Source of the DNA: Qipengyuania qiaonensis
GTDB lineage: Bacteria; Pseudomonadota; Alphaproteobacteria; Sphingomonadales; Sphingomonadaceae
DNA length: 64,000 nucleotides
Direction: 5' to 3'
NCBI RefSeq assembly: GCF_019711515.1
Contig: NZ_JAIGNO010000011.1
Span: forward strand, 21,745-85,744
The position numbers and the translations under genes were made by a program. This document shows positions 43,708 through 52,230 of the stretch, piece by piece; position 1 is the first letter of the stretch, and the number at the start of each line of letters is the position of its first letter. The notes beneath the pieces are model-generated. The model had not been told where the DNA came from and searched no databases. It saw only the letters and a program-made list of their open reading frames with translations.

Positions 43708-44642
43708 GCTCCGTAGGTTGTAACCTCCGCTACACTCAGACGCCGCCTGACATAGCGCGCGGTCAGCCTCCCTTTCCTGACCAAGCGCCGCCAGTTCGGT
43801 ACCTTGCGGTCGCGCACGCGCGCCAGAGTCTGGCAATTCTGCCAATTGCCCTGGCGAATTTCTCGATAGATCATCCACTCCAGATATTCGTGGAGACCCC
43901 AGGCGATTTCTTCGCGCAGCGAGGGGTGTTTCCCTTCAAGCGCTTCACTTACAAGCATATACGAGCGCACCATCTGCGAAACGTCGCCCGACATCGCCTG
44001 CTGCGTATACCGATAGCCGACCAGGAAATCCGGAATCACCGCGAACAGCGAACGCTCTGCCAGATCGAGATAGAGTTGCCAGTCTTCGCACCCCTGGGCC
44101 TTGCGCGTTCTCAAGCTCTCATCGAATCCACCAGCTTCGATGACGAGATCCCGCCTCATGAGCGCAGAACTGCCATTGCCGACGAAATTGCCGCAAGCCA
44201 GGCTTCGCAGTACATCACCGTCATGGCTCGTTCCGTGCGCGCGGTCGGTGATCCGATTGTGTTCGTCTATGATCGCGCTCCAGCAGTAGACCAAGCCTAT
44301 CTGAGGAGCACCGCTCAACATTGCCCGCAACTGGCGTTCGATTTTGGTAGGATGCCAAAGATCGTCGGCATCGATCGGCGCTATGTAGTCCGCACTCGCC
44401 AAAGAGATGCCATGGTTGCGCGCGGCAGCGACGCCGCCATTGACTTGCGACACGATTTTGATCCGTTCATCCCGGCGGGCTTCGGCTTGCCCGATCGCCA
44501 TAGTATCGTCGCGCGAACCGTCGTCCACCACGATGATTTCAAGGTTGCGATGCGTTTGAGCGCAAACCGAGCGCAACGTATCGCACAATGTCGCCGCCGC
44601 ATTGTATGCCGGCACCACGACCGATACGAGCACTTTGTCCAT
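43671..44642 (-). CDS. Family 2 glycosyltransferase
   Basis: A 323-residue enzyme with VSVVVPAYNAAATL, VVDDGSRDDT, VNGGVAAARNHGI and the metal motif IDADD near residue 87. A GGGGAGA ribosome site precedes the ATG at 44642. It is a paralogue of the GT2 at 39351, with shared NFVGNGSS and KAQGCED. It diverges from ugd across a 265-nt gap that holds a weaker copy of the regulatory palindrome. Confidence 0.9.
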   Translation of the reverse strand: MDKVLVSVVVPAYNAAATLCDTLRSVCAQTHRNLEIIVVDDGSRDDTMAIGQAEARRDERIKIVSQVNGGVAAARNHGISLASADYIAPIDADDLWHPTKIERQLRAMLSGAPQIGLVYCWSAIIDEHNRITDRAHGTSHDGDVLRSLACGNFVGNGSSALMRRDLVIEAGGFDESLRTRKAQGCEDWQLYLDLAERSLFAVIPDFLVGYRYTQQAMSGDVSQMVRSYMLVSEALEGKHPSLREEIAWGLHEYLEWMIYREIRQGNWQNCQTLARVRDRKVPNWRRLVRKGRLTARYVRRRLSVAEVTTYGAYLAELEPLGSE

Positions 44643-44810
44643 CGCCGTCTCCCCGAGATTCCTTGCGCAGGAACGCGCCAGATGCACAGTTCCTAACGTT
44701 TCTACCAACAATTCCCATACATCTCGGATGTTTGAATTCCATAGGTCCATCAGCGGGCGACGAAAGAACACCTCATCCCGACGACCAGATACATTCGGAC
44801 CGGCAAAGTA

Positions 44811-44825
44811 TGTTGCGCTGCACAA
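44811..44825. promoter_or_regulatory. Palindromic operator candidate, site D (weak)
   Basis: TGTTGC-GCT-GCACAA, 9 of 12 arm positions matching TGCTGC-N3-GCAGCA, about 85 nt upstream of ugd and 170 nt upstream of the divergent GT2 gene. Confidence 0.35.
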
Positions 44826-44907
44826 ACAAGCAGGGCATGGCTCTCGCACTGTTCGTTCAAGATCGTCGAGGTTGGCGCAGTCGCTGCTTCGTGAAAAGGT
44901 ATAGAGT

Positions 44908-46218
44908 ATGAAGATTGCAATGGTGGGCTCCGGTTATGTGGGCCTCGTCTCAGGCGCATGTTTCGCGGATTTTGGGCATGACGTGGTTTGTATCGACAAG
45001 GATCAGTCGAAGATCGATCGCCTGCATGAGGGGATCATGCCGATCTACGAGCCCGGTCTCGCGGAACTGGTCGGCTCCAACGTCAAGGCCGACCGGCTGA
45101 CTTTCACCACGAGCTTGGCCGAGGGCATCCAGGGCGCCGACGCTATCTTCATCGCGGTCGGAACGCCCAGTCGCCGCGGAGATGGTCATGCCGACCTCTC
45201 CTTCGTCTACGCCGTCGCCAAAGAGATTGGCGAGCATCTGGCGGGCGACGCTGTGGTGGTGACCAAGTCCACAGTTCCCGTCGGAACCGGTGACGAAGTA
45301 GAGCGGATTTTAGCAGATAGCGGCACTTCGCACCGTTTTGCGGTTGTCTCCAACCCGGAATTCCTGCGCGAAGGCGCGGCGATCGGCGATTTCAAACGCC
45401 CCGATCGCATAGTTATCGGCGCAGAGGATGACTTCGGCCGTGAGGTCATGCGCGAAGTCTATCGCCCGCTCTTCCTCAACGAATCGCCAATCCTGTTTAC
45501 CGGCCGGCGCACAAGCGAACTTATCAAATATGCCGCCAACGCGTTCCTTGCGACCAAGATCACCTTCATTAATGAAATGGCCGATCTGTGCGAGAAGGTG
45601 GGCGCGGACGTTCAGGATGTGAGCCGCGGGATCGGGATGGACAACCGTATTGGTTCGAAGTTCCTGCATGCTGGCCCCGGTTACGGTGGATCCTGTTTCC
45701 CCAAGGATACGCTGGCGTTGCTCAAAACAGCGGAAGACTATGACAGCCCGACGAGAATCGTCGAAGCGGTGGTCAAGGTCAACGAAAGCCGCAAACGCGC
45801 CATGGGTCGCAAGGTGCTCGATGCACTTGGCGGACTGGACGCGGCGCGTGGTAAGAAAGTCGCGTTGCTTGGCCTGACCTTCAAGCCGAACACCGATGAC
45901 ATGCGCGATTCGCCCGCTATTGCGGTGGCGCAAACCCTGACGGATGCCGGCGTGACGGTCGCAGCCTACGATCCTGAAGGCATGGATCTGGCAAGACCGC
46001 TGATGCCCGAGGTGGAGATGGTTACCGAGCCTTACGCCGCAATCGAAGGGGCCGATGCCGTCGCTATCGTCACCGAATGGGATGCCTTCCGGGCGCTCGA
46101 CCTCAAGCGCGTCAAGGATCTGGCGAAAGCACCCGTGCTGGTTGACTTGCGCAACATTTATCGTCCTGCCGATATGCGCGACATCGGCTTCGCTTATACA
46201 AGCGTCGGGCGAGGGTAG
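44908..46218 (+). CDS. ugd: UDP-glucose 6-dehydrogenase
   Basis: A 436-residue protein with NAD-binding GSGYVGLVSGACFADFGH at the N-terminus, the central ELIKYAANAFLATKITFINE helix, and the catalytic cysteine motif GYGGSCFPKDT near residue 258. It oxidises UDP-glucose to UDP-glucuronate. It supplies acidic sugar and the substrate of the UDP-xylose synthase at 62.9 kb. The next gene, a GT4 enzyme, starts 5 nt after its stop. Confidence 0.95.
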   Translation: MKIAMVGSGYVGLVSGACFADFGHDVVCIDKDQSKIDRLHEGIMPIYEPGLAELVGSNVKADRLTFTTSLAEGIQGADAIFIAVGTPSRRGDGHADLSFVYAVAKEIGEHLAGDAVVVTKSTVPVGTGDEVERILADSGTSHRFAVVSNPEFLREGAAIGDFKRPDRIVIGAEDDFGREVMREVYRPLFLNESPILFTGRRTSELIKYAANAFLATKITFINEMADLCEKVGADVQDVSRGIGMDNRIGSKFLHAGPGYGGSCFPKDTLALLKTAEDYDSPTRIVEAVVKVNESRKRAMGRKVLDALGGLDAARGKKVALLGLTFKPNTDDMRDSPAIAVAQTLTDAGVTVAAYDPEGMDLARPLMPEVEMVTEPYAAIEGADAVAIVTEWDAFRALDLKRVKDLAKAPVLVDLRNIYRPADMRDIGFAYTSVGRG

Positions 46219-46223
46219 TATTC

Positions 46224-47285
46224 TTGCGAATCCTGCTCGCAACGGGAGCGCCGACTCTGCCACAGATGATTGGCGGATCTCAGCGTACCGGCGATACGCT
46301 CCTTCGCGCTTTGGCGCGGCGCGGCCATGAGGTGGCGCTGACGGCGGGCTTGATCGGTGACGGCTGGCTGGGTCTGCGCGGCCGGATCCTGATGAAGCTC
46401 ACCCGGCGCCGCGCCGTTCGCGACCGCAAACTCGGTTACTCGACGTATCGAAGCTGGTTCCCATGGCAATCGGCGGCCGAAGTGGCGCGCCGGTTCCGCC
46501 CGGACGTCGTGGTGGTTCAGGCGCATTCAACGGGAACGATTGGCTACGCCTTCCGCGACGCGGGCCAGAAAGTGTTGTTCAGCTTTCAGGACAACGAGTT
46601 CGACAAGCTAGGCCAAGACCTGGCCGACTTCGGACCGATCACGGCGGTAGCGAATTCGCGTTTCACAGCCGACGCTTACCGCCGAGCATATGGCGCGACC
46701 TGCACCACGATCCACCCGCTCATCGACGGTGATCTCTACCGCACGGAACGCACGGGCTCTTTCGTAACCTTCATAAATCCCGATCCGGTAAAAGGTCTCG
46801 ACAAAGCGATCGAGATCGCAAGGGCATTGCCAAATACGCCATTCCGTTTCCAGGAAACCTGGCCGATACCCAAGGCAGAACGTGTCGCACTCTTGCAGCG
46901 GCTTGCCGACCTGCCCAATGTCACCCTGGCGCCACGTGTGAACGACATGCGCGAAGTCTACGCACAGACCAAGATCCTGCTCGTACCTAGCCAGTGGGAA
47001 GAGGGATATGGGCGGATCGCCAGCGAGGCCCAGTTCTCCGGCATCCCGGTGATTGGCTCGGACCGCGGCGGTCTACCGGAAGCCATCGGAACCGGTGGTT
47101 TAGTAATTGCGGCGGATGCAGCGGCGCAAGACTGGGTTGATGCCTTGCGCGGTGTTCTGGAGTCGCCTGACCGCTATGCCGAACTAAGCGCGAGCGCCAC
47201 GGCGTACGCCCATCGGCCGGAATTGCAGCTCGATCGTCAGATCGATCAATGGGAACAAGCGATCGCGCGGGCTGCAGCCAACTGA
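46224..47285 (+). CDS. Family 4 (GT-B) glycosyltransferase
   Basis: A 353-residue protein, TTG start, GAGGG upstream. The C-terminal nucleotide-binding half has VPSQWEEGYGRIASEAQFSG and PVIGSDRGGLPEAIG, the conserved E(x7)E donor-site region of GT4 enzymes. It is clearly homologous to the gene at 47329-48405, which lies tail-to-tail with it at a 43-nt gap. It probably transfers a sugar from a nucleotide donor onto the lipid-linked repeat unit in the cytoplasm. Confidence 0.87.
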   Translation: MRILLATGAPTLPQMIGGSQRTGDTLLRALARRGHEVALTAGLIGDGWLGLRGRILMKLTRRRAVRDRKLGYSTYRSWFPWQSAAEVARRFRPDVVVVQAHSTGTIGYAFRDAGQKVLFSFQDNEFDKLGQDLADFGPITAVANSRFTADAYRRAYGATCTTIHPLIDGDLYRTERTGSFVTFINPDPVKGLDKAIEIARALPNTPFRFQETWPIPKAERVALLQRLADLPNVTLAPRVNDMREVYAQTKILLVPSQWEEGYGRIASEAQFSGIPVIGSDRGGLPEAIGTGGLVIAADAAAQDWVDALRGVLESPDRYAELSASATAYAHRPELQLDRQIDQWEQAIARAAAN

Positions 47286-47328
47286 GCAAGGAACGACGAT
47301 GCCCGGCCTGCCCAACCGGCACTTCCGC

Positions 47329-48405
47329 TCAGCGCCGACCGGCCGCTCCCAGCGCACCCTCAAGGACCGAATGCAAGATATCGACGTGTCCGGAGACAGC
47401 CATTTCCGCGCGTGCTGCATGCTTCTTGGCCGCGTCGGAATATCGCTGCCAAGATCCGTCATCCTCCCACAGGCTTCGAAGGGCGGCCTCCCATTCCTCC
47501 GCGGGTGCATCATGCCGAACGATCAGACCGCCCGGGCCGATCGCTTCCGGCAAGCCACCGCGATCGGAACCGATGACCGGTATGCCGCTGACCTGGGCCT
47601 CGCTCGCAACACGCCCCCAGGCTTCCTCCCATTGACTTGGAGCCAATACGATTCGCGCCTGGGCATAGACGGCGCGCATATCGTCCGTACGTGGCAGAAG
47701 CCGCACATTGTCCGCCCCGCGTGAAATTGCCGCGATGCGCGCGGCAGCATCGTCGGGCAGCCCCCAACCCTGCACAATGGTGAACGGTATGTCCGGGCAA
47801 CGTTCTGCCAGCGTCAAAAAGACATCGATGCCCTTTTCACGCGCCGGATTGATCATCGTCACCCGTTTGCCGGTTGGATCCGTCCGGTATTTCTCGGCGT
47901 CCACCAGCGGCGGCAGTACGGTGGCATCGATGCCGAAGACTTTCCCGTACGACCCTGCCGTGAAGCGCGAGTTCGCTATATAGCGGACATCGCGAGGAAG
48001 ATCGCGCAGATCCCCCTCAAGCTCCGAGAACTCCAGATTCCGCAAGTATACGGCAACCGGGATACGGGCATTCGAAAGGGCGCGCACGAAAGGGACGGTA
48101 CTCTGATGTTGAACAACCGCCACATCGGCGCCGAATTCCCTCGCGATAGGGACTATGTGGTCGACGGGGTTCCAGGCCCTGTAAGTCGAGTATCCGTTGA
48201 TCTCGTCCTTGGCATAGGATCGGCGGGACAGCTTCATTTTCAAGCGCGTCCGCAGGGCGAATAGGCCTTTCCCCCACAGCGAACAGGCCACCGCGCAGGA
48301 ATGCCCACGGCCCTCCAGCATACGGATCGAAGAATCGGTGCTGGACTGGACCCCGCCAACGCTTTGCGGAAAGTGGGCGCGGCCGGTCACGAAAAGAATT
48401 TTCAT
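47329..48405 (-). CDS. Family 4 (GT-B) glycosyltransferase
   Basis: A 358-residue protein beginning MKILFVTGRAHFPQSVGG, ATG at 48405 with an AAGGCAGG ribosome site. The donor-site segment APSQWEEAWGRVASEAQ followed by PVIGSDRGGLPEAIG is nearly the same as in the converging gene at 46224. The pair looks like an inverted duplication. The frame extends to 48522, but the upstream part is promoter DNA with a palindrome. Confidence 0.87.
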   Translation of the reverse strand: MKILFVTGRAHFPQSVGGVQSSTDSSIRMLEGRGHSCAVACSLWGKGLFALRTRLKMKLSRRSYAKDEINGYSTYRAWNPVDHIVPIAREFGADVAVVQHQSTVPFVRALSNARIPVAVYLRNLEFSELEGDLRDLPRDVRYIANSRFTAGSYGKVFGIDATVLPPLVDAEKYRTDPTGKRVTMINPAREKGIDVFLTLAERCPDIPFTIVQGWGLPDDAAARIAAISRGADNVRLLPRTDDMRAVYAQARIVLAPSQWEEAWGRVASEAQVSGIPVIGSDRGGLPEAIGPGGLIVRHDAPAEEWEAALRSLWEDDGSWQRYSDAAKKHAARAEMAVSGHVDILHSVLEGALGAAGRR

Positions 48406-48436
48406 ACGCCTGCCTTGCCCGAAAAATTCTCGCCCG

Positions 48437-48462
48437 GGAACTGTTCCTGTTAGGGTGGCGTT
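48437..48462 (+). promoter_or_regulatory. EcfG-type general-stress promoter candidate
   Basis: GGAAC (48437-48441), 17-nt spacer, CGTT (48459-48462) on the plus strand: an exact match to the alphaproteobacterial EcfG consensus. It points toward the ExoY-like gene, and the palindrome site B begins 17 nt after the -10. Confidence 0.5.
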
Positions 48463-48478
48463 AGTCATATCGTCATGA

Positions 48479-48493
48479 TGCTGCAACGCAGCA
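48479..48493. promoter_or_regulatory. Palindromic operator candidate, site B
   Basis: TGCTGC-AAC-GCAGCA, perfect 6-bp arms. It sits 74 nt upstream of the minus-strand GT4 start and just after the EcfG-like promoter of the plus strand, in the right place to block or modulate both transcripts. Confidence 0.6.
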
Positions 48494-48533
48494 AAAGCAC
48501 GATACTCGCTGAAGCGTTCCATTGGAGAGTTAA

Positions 48534-48707
48534 ATGACCACTAACCATTGGAACTCTTTCTGGCCACCTTCGTCCAAGGACCATATTGTTAGGAAATGCG
48601 CGGATTTGCGTAACGCTTCAGTTCGCCGTGTGGCTGCGGGGCAGTCTGGAAGATCAAACGAAGAGGTACGCATTCTCAGTTTATTGCAGTGCACAATTTT
48701 CTCTTGA
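48534..48707 (+). CDS. Possible small leader peptide (57 aa) upstream of the ExoY-like gene
   Basis: ATG at 48534 preceded by GGAGAG at 5-10 nt, an excellent ribosome site. The frame begins MTTNHWNSFWPPSSKD and stops at 48707. It is AT-richer than its neighbours and matches no family. It lies between the EcfG-like promoter and the priming transferase gene, and site E overlaps its 3' end. It could be a real small protein, a leader peptide or chance. Confidence 0.3.
   Translation: MTTNHWNSFWPPSSKDHIVRKCADLRNASVRRVAAGQSGRSNEEVRILSLLQCTIFS
48682..48696. promoter_or_regulatory. Palindromic operator candidate, site E (weak)
   Basis: TATTGC-AGT-GCACAA, keeping the core TTGCAGTGCA seen in site C but with imperfect outer arms. 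It is about 87 nt upstream of the ExoY-like gene. Confidence 0.3.
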
Positions 48708-48782
48708 CCACGTCAATTCTGGGCGTAGGTTTATACGAAATTAAGCACTTCCTTGAGTCTGCGGTCGCAAAGGGAGCATACG

Positions 48783-49589
48783 ATGAAATATGGGGGTCGC
48801 GCTTTTTGCGACGAGCTTTCGGCAGAACCATTGGAATGGTCTGCTGGTCAGGCATCCGTCAGAATACCGCATTGCGATGCAGATGGGGGGGCTTCGGATT
48901 TCAGTCGTTATCCAGAGACGTCGGCGCCATTGCGTTCGATTGTGTCGGGTCGGAGCGACGAGATCGTGCAATCTAGGGTCAGTCATCCAATGAAGCGTCC
49001 ATTCGATCTGTTTTTTGCGATCTTCATGATCGTTGCGACCTTGCCGGTCATGATCATGATAGCCTTGGCCATCAAGATCGTCGCCCCGGGCCCTGTGCTA
49101 TTCAGGCAGCAACGGATCGGTCAGGACGGCTTGCCGTTCACTTGTCTGAAGTTTCGTACCATGGTGGTCGATGCCAAAGAGCGGCTGGCGCATCTGTTAG
49201 AAAACGACCCTGCTGCGCGGGAAGAGTGGGAGCAGGACCAAAAACTTAGAAATGATCCGAGGATCACTAGAGTGGGCGCAATGCTCCGATCTAGCAGTCT
49301 CGACGAACTTCCTCAGCTTTTCAATATTCTGTCGGGCCATATGTCGGTCGTCGGCCCTCGTCCGATCGTGGCCGATGAAGTTGGCAGATATGGTATCGAC
49401 ATTCGGCATTATTATGCAGTGCGGCCCGGGCTCACCGGACTTTGGCAGACGAGTGGTCGCAACGACACTTCGTATGAAGAGCGTGTGCGTTTGGACGTCG
49501 AGTATGTTCGCAATGTGAGCTTTGCGCGCGATCTGTCGATCTGCCTCAAGACCGTTCCCGCAATGGTTCTGTCTCGAGGGTGCTATTGA
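48783..49589 (+). CDS. Polyprenyl-phosphate sugar-1-phosphate transferase (ExoY-like)
   Basis: A 268-residue protein of the bacterial sugar transferase family. After about 65 unconserved residues there is one hydrophobic helix (FDLFFAIFMIVATLPVMIMIALAI), then PGPVLFRQQRIGQDG, CLKFRTMVVDA, LRSSSLDELPQLFNIL and VVGPRP, and the C-terminal VRPGLTGLWQTSGR. It starts polysaccharide synthesis by moving a sugar-1-phosphate (galactose or glucose type) to undecaprenyl phosphate. It lacks the four-helix N-terminal domain of WbaP and so is of the short ExoY type. AAGGGAG precedes the ATG. Confidence 0.93.
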   Translation: MKYGGRAFCDELSAEPLEWSAGQASVRIPHCDADGGASDFSRYPETSAPLRSIVSGRSDEIVQSRVSHPMKRPFDLFFAIFMIVATLPVMIMIALAIKIVAPGPVLFRQQRIGQDGLPFTCLKFRTMVVDAKERLAHLLENDPAAREEWEQDQKLRNDPRITRVGAMLRSSSLDELPQLFNILSGHMSVVGPRPIVADEVGRYGIDIRHYYAVRPGLTGLWQTSGRNDTSYEERVRLDVEYVRNVSFARDLSICLKTVPAMVLSRGCY

Positions 49590-49614
49590 TAGCGACTGAA
49601 ATCGATGGCTCGAT

Positions 49615-49761
49615 CTAGTTCAACAAGCCGACTAGCGAAAACAGGATAGCCCAGATCAGCATGCCCGTCACCGCAGCGGAAAACCACCAACCGATCCGTA
49701 TGCCGTTGGTGCTTCCGGACGCGGAGTTGCTGCCCACAATCGTATTTGCACTTGCGTTCAT
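49615..49761 (-). CDS. Small single-helix membrane protein (48 aa)
   Basis: Starts MNASANTIVGSNSASG and contains one transmembrane helix (WWFSAAVTGMLIWAILFSLVGLL) ending two residues before the stop. AAGGCGAC lies upstream of the ATG. A TATAAT box on the minus strand (49817-49822) and a 6-bp hairpin (CAGGTT-TCACC-AACCTG, 49785-49801) lie in its leader. The Ser/Asn/Gly-rich N-terminus is like that of small proteins seen in exopolysaccharide loci, but no family is recognised. Confidence 0.5.
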   Translation of the reverse strand: MNASANTIVGSNSASGSTNGIRIGWWFSAAVTGMLIWAILFSLVGLLN

Positions 49762-50002
49762 GTCGCCTTGTCGATCCGTTTGATCAGGTTTCACCAACCT
49801 GTTTCTACCGCCATCATTATAAGAATGTCTTGACGACGATCCTGGCATTCTCCCCATGGACCTGCTTCCCCACCGTTATTTTTTGTGCACCTTGTTTCGG
49901 CGCCGCATACGATCCCGTGTATACGAATTCATTGTAGGCTAAAGTTTGCCTCCAAGGCAACCATCGCAGCATCATTTTTTTGCTCGCCGCAGGGTGGAAG
50001 CT

Positions 50003-51016
50003 TTAGCTAAAATGCGCCGATGACGCTTTTGGGAATCCATAGCATGCATCGCCCAACCGGGCTCTGCCTAACCATGCGAACATGAACCCCGCACTCCAGC
50101 TTGCATGCATGATCGCGGCTGCAATGCCAGACGGAAGAGCCCAGATTCTGCGCCGCATTATTCCAAGCGCAAGGCCCCCAATTATGCAGGCCCCGAACCA
50201 GAGTGCAGCGGGAATGCCGAATATCCAGTGAACCGCGACAAATGGAAGGAGCAGCAGACTAGGCGCCACGGACAGAGGCATCATCTGCCGTACTCGAAGC
50301 TTCATTCGGTGCCGCAAGACGTTTTGAGCCCGACCAATACCGTAGCGCCAGTACTGGCGCGCAAGCGCTAACGGTGTTGTGCGCGGATAATAGCCGATCT
50401 CGCATGTCCGCTCCAGCCAGATCCGGCCGCCGCAAAGGGCAAGTCGGTGATCGAATTCAGCATCTTCGTTGCAGGCCATCGCCTCGCAATAGCCGCCGGC
50501 ATCGACAAACGCCCCTACGTCCATCAGGGCATGATGGCCGTGCTCAACCCAGCCAGATCGATCGCCGGATCGATGCGCGGATCCTCCGGTTCCCAGGCGA
50601 CTGTTTTGCGCAGTCGCAACCGCCTCCTGGAATCCGTCATGCGCCAGGGTGGCCATGGGGACCACTACCGACTGCGCACCGGAACTTTCGGCCGCGTCGA
50701 TCAAACCAGCGAGATAATCGTCGGGATAGACACAATGCGCGTCGATTCTCACGAAACGCCGGTAATCGCGGCCAAACGTGCGAATCGCCAAGTTCACGCC
50801 CGCGCTTTGTAATCGAGCCGGATTGTCCAGAAGGCGTATCCGATCGCAATCCGCGGCAATTTGTTCGACGAGCTCTCTGCTACCGTCCGTACTGCCGCCA
50901 TCCGCGACGACAATTGCCGCGGCGAGGTCGTCGGCGCGCAATTGCGCCAATATTCGTGGGAGATTATCGATTTCGTTCAAACACGGAATGACAACGAGAA
51001 GGCCTTGGGATTTCAT
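50003..51016 (-). CDS. Family 2 glycosyltransferase, ExoA-like, membrane-bound
   Basis: A 337-residue enzyme with LLVVIPCLNEIDNL, VADGGSTDGSREL and RIDAHCVYPDDYL (the DxH metal motif of ExoA-type enzymes), then two or three C-terminal membrane helices. ExoA adds the first glucose onto the lipid-linked galactose in succinoglycan synthesis, and this enzyme may act at the same second step. The start ATG 51016 or GTG 51019 overlaps the stop of the upstream GT gene (GTGATG). Confidence 0.87.
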   Translation of the reverse strand: MKSQGLLVVIPCLNEIDNLPRILAQLRADDLAAAIVVADGGSTDGSRELVEQIAADCDRIRLLDNPARLQSAGVNLAIRTFGRDYRRFVRIDAHCVYPDDYLAGLIDAAESSGAQSVVVPMATLAHDGFQEAVATAQNSRLGTGGSAHRSGDRSGWVEHGHHALMDVGAFVDAGGYCEAMACNEDAEFDHRLALCGGRIWLERTCEIGYYPRTTPLALARQYWRYGIGRAQNVLRHRMKLRVRQMMPLSVAPSLLLLPFVAVHWIFGIPAALWFGACIIGGLALGIMRRRIWALPSGIAAAIMHASWSAGFMFAWLGRARLGDACYGFPKASSAHFS

Positions 51017-52143
51017 CACGATCTTCTTGTTTTCAAATGGGAGAAGCGACCGAGCAAAGCGTCCGTTTCCGCCCTGTCCGCCACAACAGCACTGCGATCA
51101 AGCCCTGCGATCCGGTTTCGCTCGAAGCTGTAGGTTTCGGACGTCAGCTCGCGCAGAAATCCATCAAGGTCGTTCAATCGATCGATGACCACGCCACATT
51201 CGTGCTGACGCAGCCACCGGCCCGTCTCCACCTCTTCGAGCGCTATGGGAACAACCCCGAAAGCTGCGGATTCGTATAGCCGGTTGGGGAGCAACCAAGC
51301 GCTGTTCAAGCCTTCCTCGAACCAGTCTATGCACCAAGCGAAGTGACACCGGGAATAGAGGTCCGGCAAATCGCCCGGGCGATAGGGGCCGACATAGGTT
51401 ACATTCGAATAACCGGCGGCCCGTTCGGCGAGATCAGGCAATTCAGCAGGAGACGGCTTTCCGGCGATCAGAATTTCCACTCGGTCGGAGTAGACTTCGG
51501 CCAGACGAAGCAGTTCACGGAGCGTTCGGCGGCACCGAAGCATACCAAACCACCCGATCGTCCAGCGGCCTTGAGGCGGCGTTGGAGGAGCGGGACGCAC
51601 TCCGGGATCGCCACCGAAAGGACTTGTATCGAGCCGATTCTCCAGCAGCACGATATCCCCGTCATATGGGCGGTGCGCAAAATACTCGCGCGCAAAAGCG
51701 GGGGATGATGTCAGGATCAGATCGACGCGGCGCAGAAGCCGCGCCTCGACTGACTGCACCAGGCGATGAGGCAGCCCCTCGCCGAGCAGAAGACGGTGGA
51801 TGTCCAAGCACTCGTAAACCAGCGGCCGTGTCCCGACCACCCGTCCGGCTATGGCAAGCGATTCGAGATTGCGGGCAATCACGACGTCGCACTCCGCAAG
51901 ATGCCGTCGCAGTTTGGCGCTGAAGGCAATCTCGGCCAGCACGGAAACGGCTCGTTTGGCCAGCTTGGCGTCCTCGGTATGGCCCAACACGAGGGTGGCA
52001 TCGGTCGCAATCGAAGCGCTGGTTGCAGCAGATCCGCGAACAAAACCCGCCAGTACCACCTCGGCACCCGCTTCGCGCAACGCAACGGTGCGGCGATGCA
52101 CGGCCGCATCATGCAGATCATGGACTATGTAGCCAATTTTCAC
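51016..52143 (-). CDS. GT-B fold glycosyltransferase (GT4-like)
   Basis: A 375-residue protein with GTG start (VKIGYIVHDLHDAAVHRR) and an AAGGGA ribosome site. GWFGMLRCRRTL and the donor-side PNRLYESAAFGVVPIALEE fit the GT4 pattern, with the conserved Glu in the ESAAFG segment. It is coupled to the ExoA-like gene by overlap and may act in the same pathway, in the position ExoL holds in rhizobia. The gene diverges from an ExoO-like GT2 across a gap that holds palindrome site C. Confidence 0.85.
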   Translation of the reverse strand: MKIGYIVHDLHDAAVHRRTVALREAGAEVVLAGFVRGSAATSASIATDATLVLGHTEDAKLAKRAVSVLAEIAFSAKLRRHLAECDVVIARNLESLAIAGRVVGTRPLVYECLDIHRLLLGEGLPHRLVQSVEARLLRRVDLILTSSPAFAREYFAHRPYDGDIVLLENRLDTSPFGGDPGVRPAPPTPPQGRWTIGWFGMLRCRRTLRELLRLAEVYSDRVEILIAGKPSPAELPDLAERAAGYSNVTYVGPYRPGDLPDLYSRCHFAWCIDWFEEGLNSAWLLPNRLYESAAFGVVPIALEEVETGRWLRQHECGVVIDRLNDLDGFLRELTSETYSFERNRIAGLDRSAVVADRAETDALLGRFSHLKTRRS

Positions 52144-52230
52144 GAAGCTGGTCCCTTTAGCTGCCGAAGATCGTTATCGAGAAACCATCCATCGAGAACT
52201 GCTTGCTAGCCACACTGCCCCTTGCCAATT

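Noticed and set aside
49946..49960. TTGCC-TCCAA-GGCAA as another copy of the operator
   Set aside because: It is a palindrome, but the arms and spacing differ from TGCTGC-N3-GCAGCA, so it is not counted with the set.
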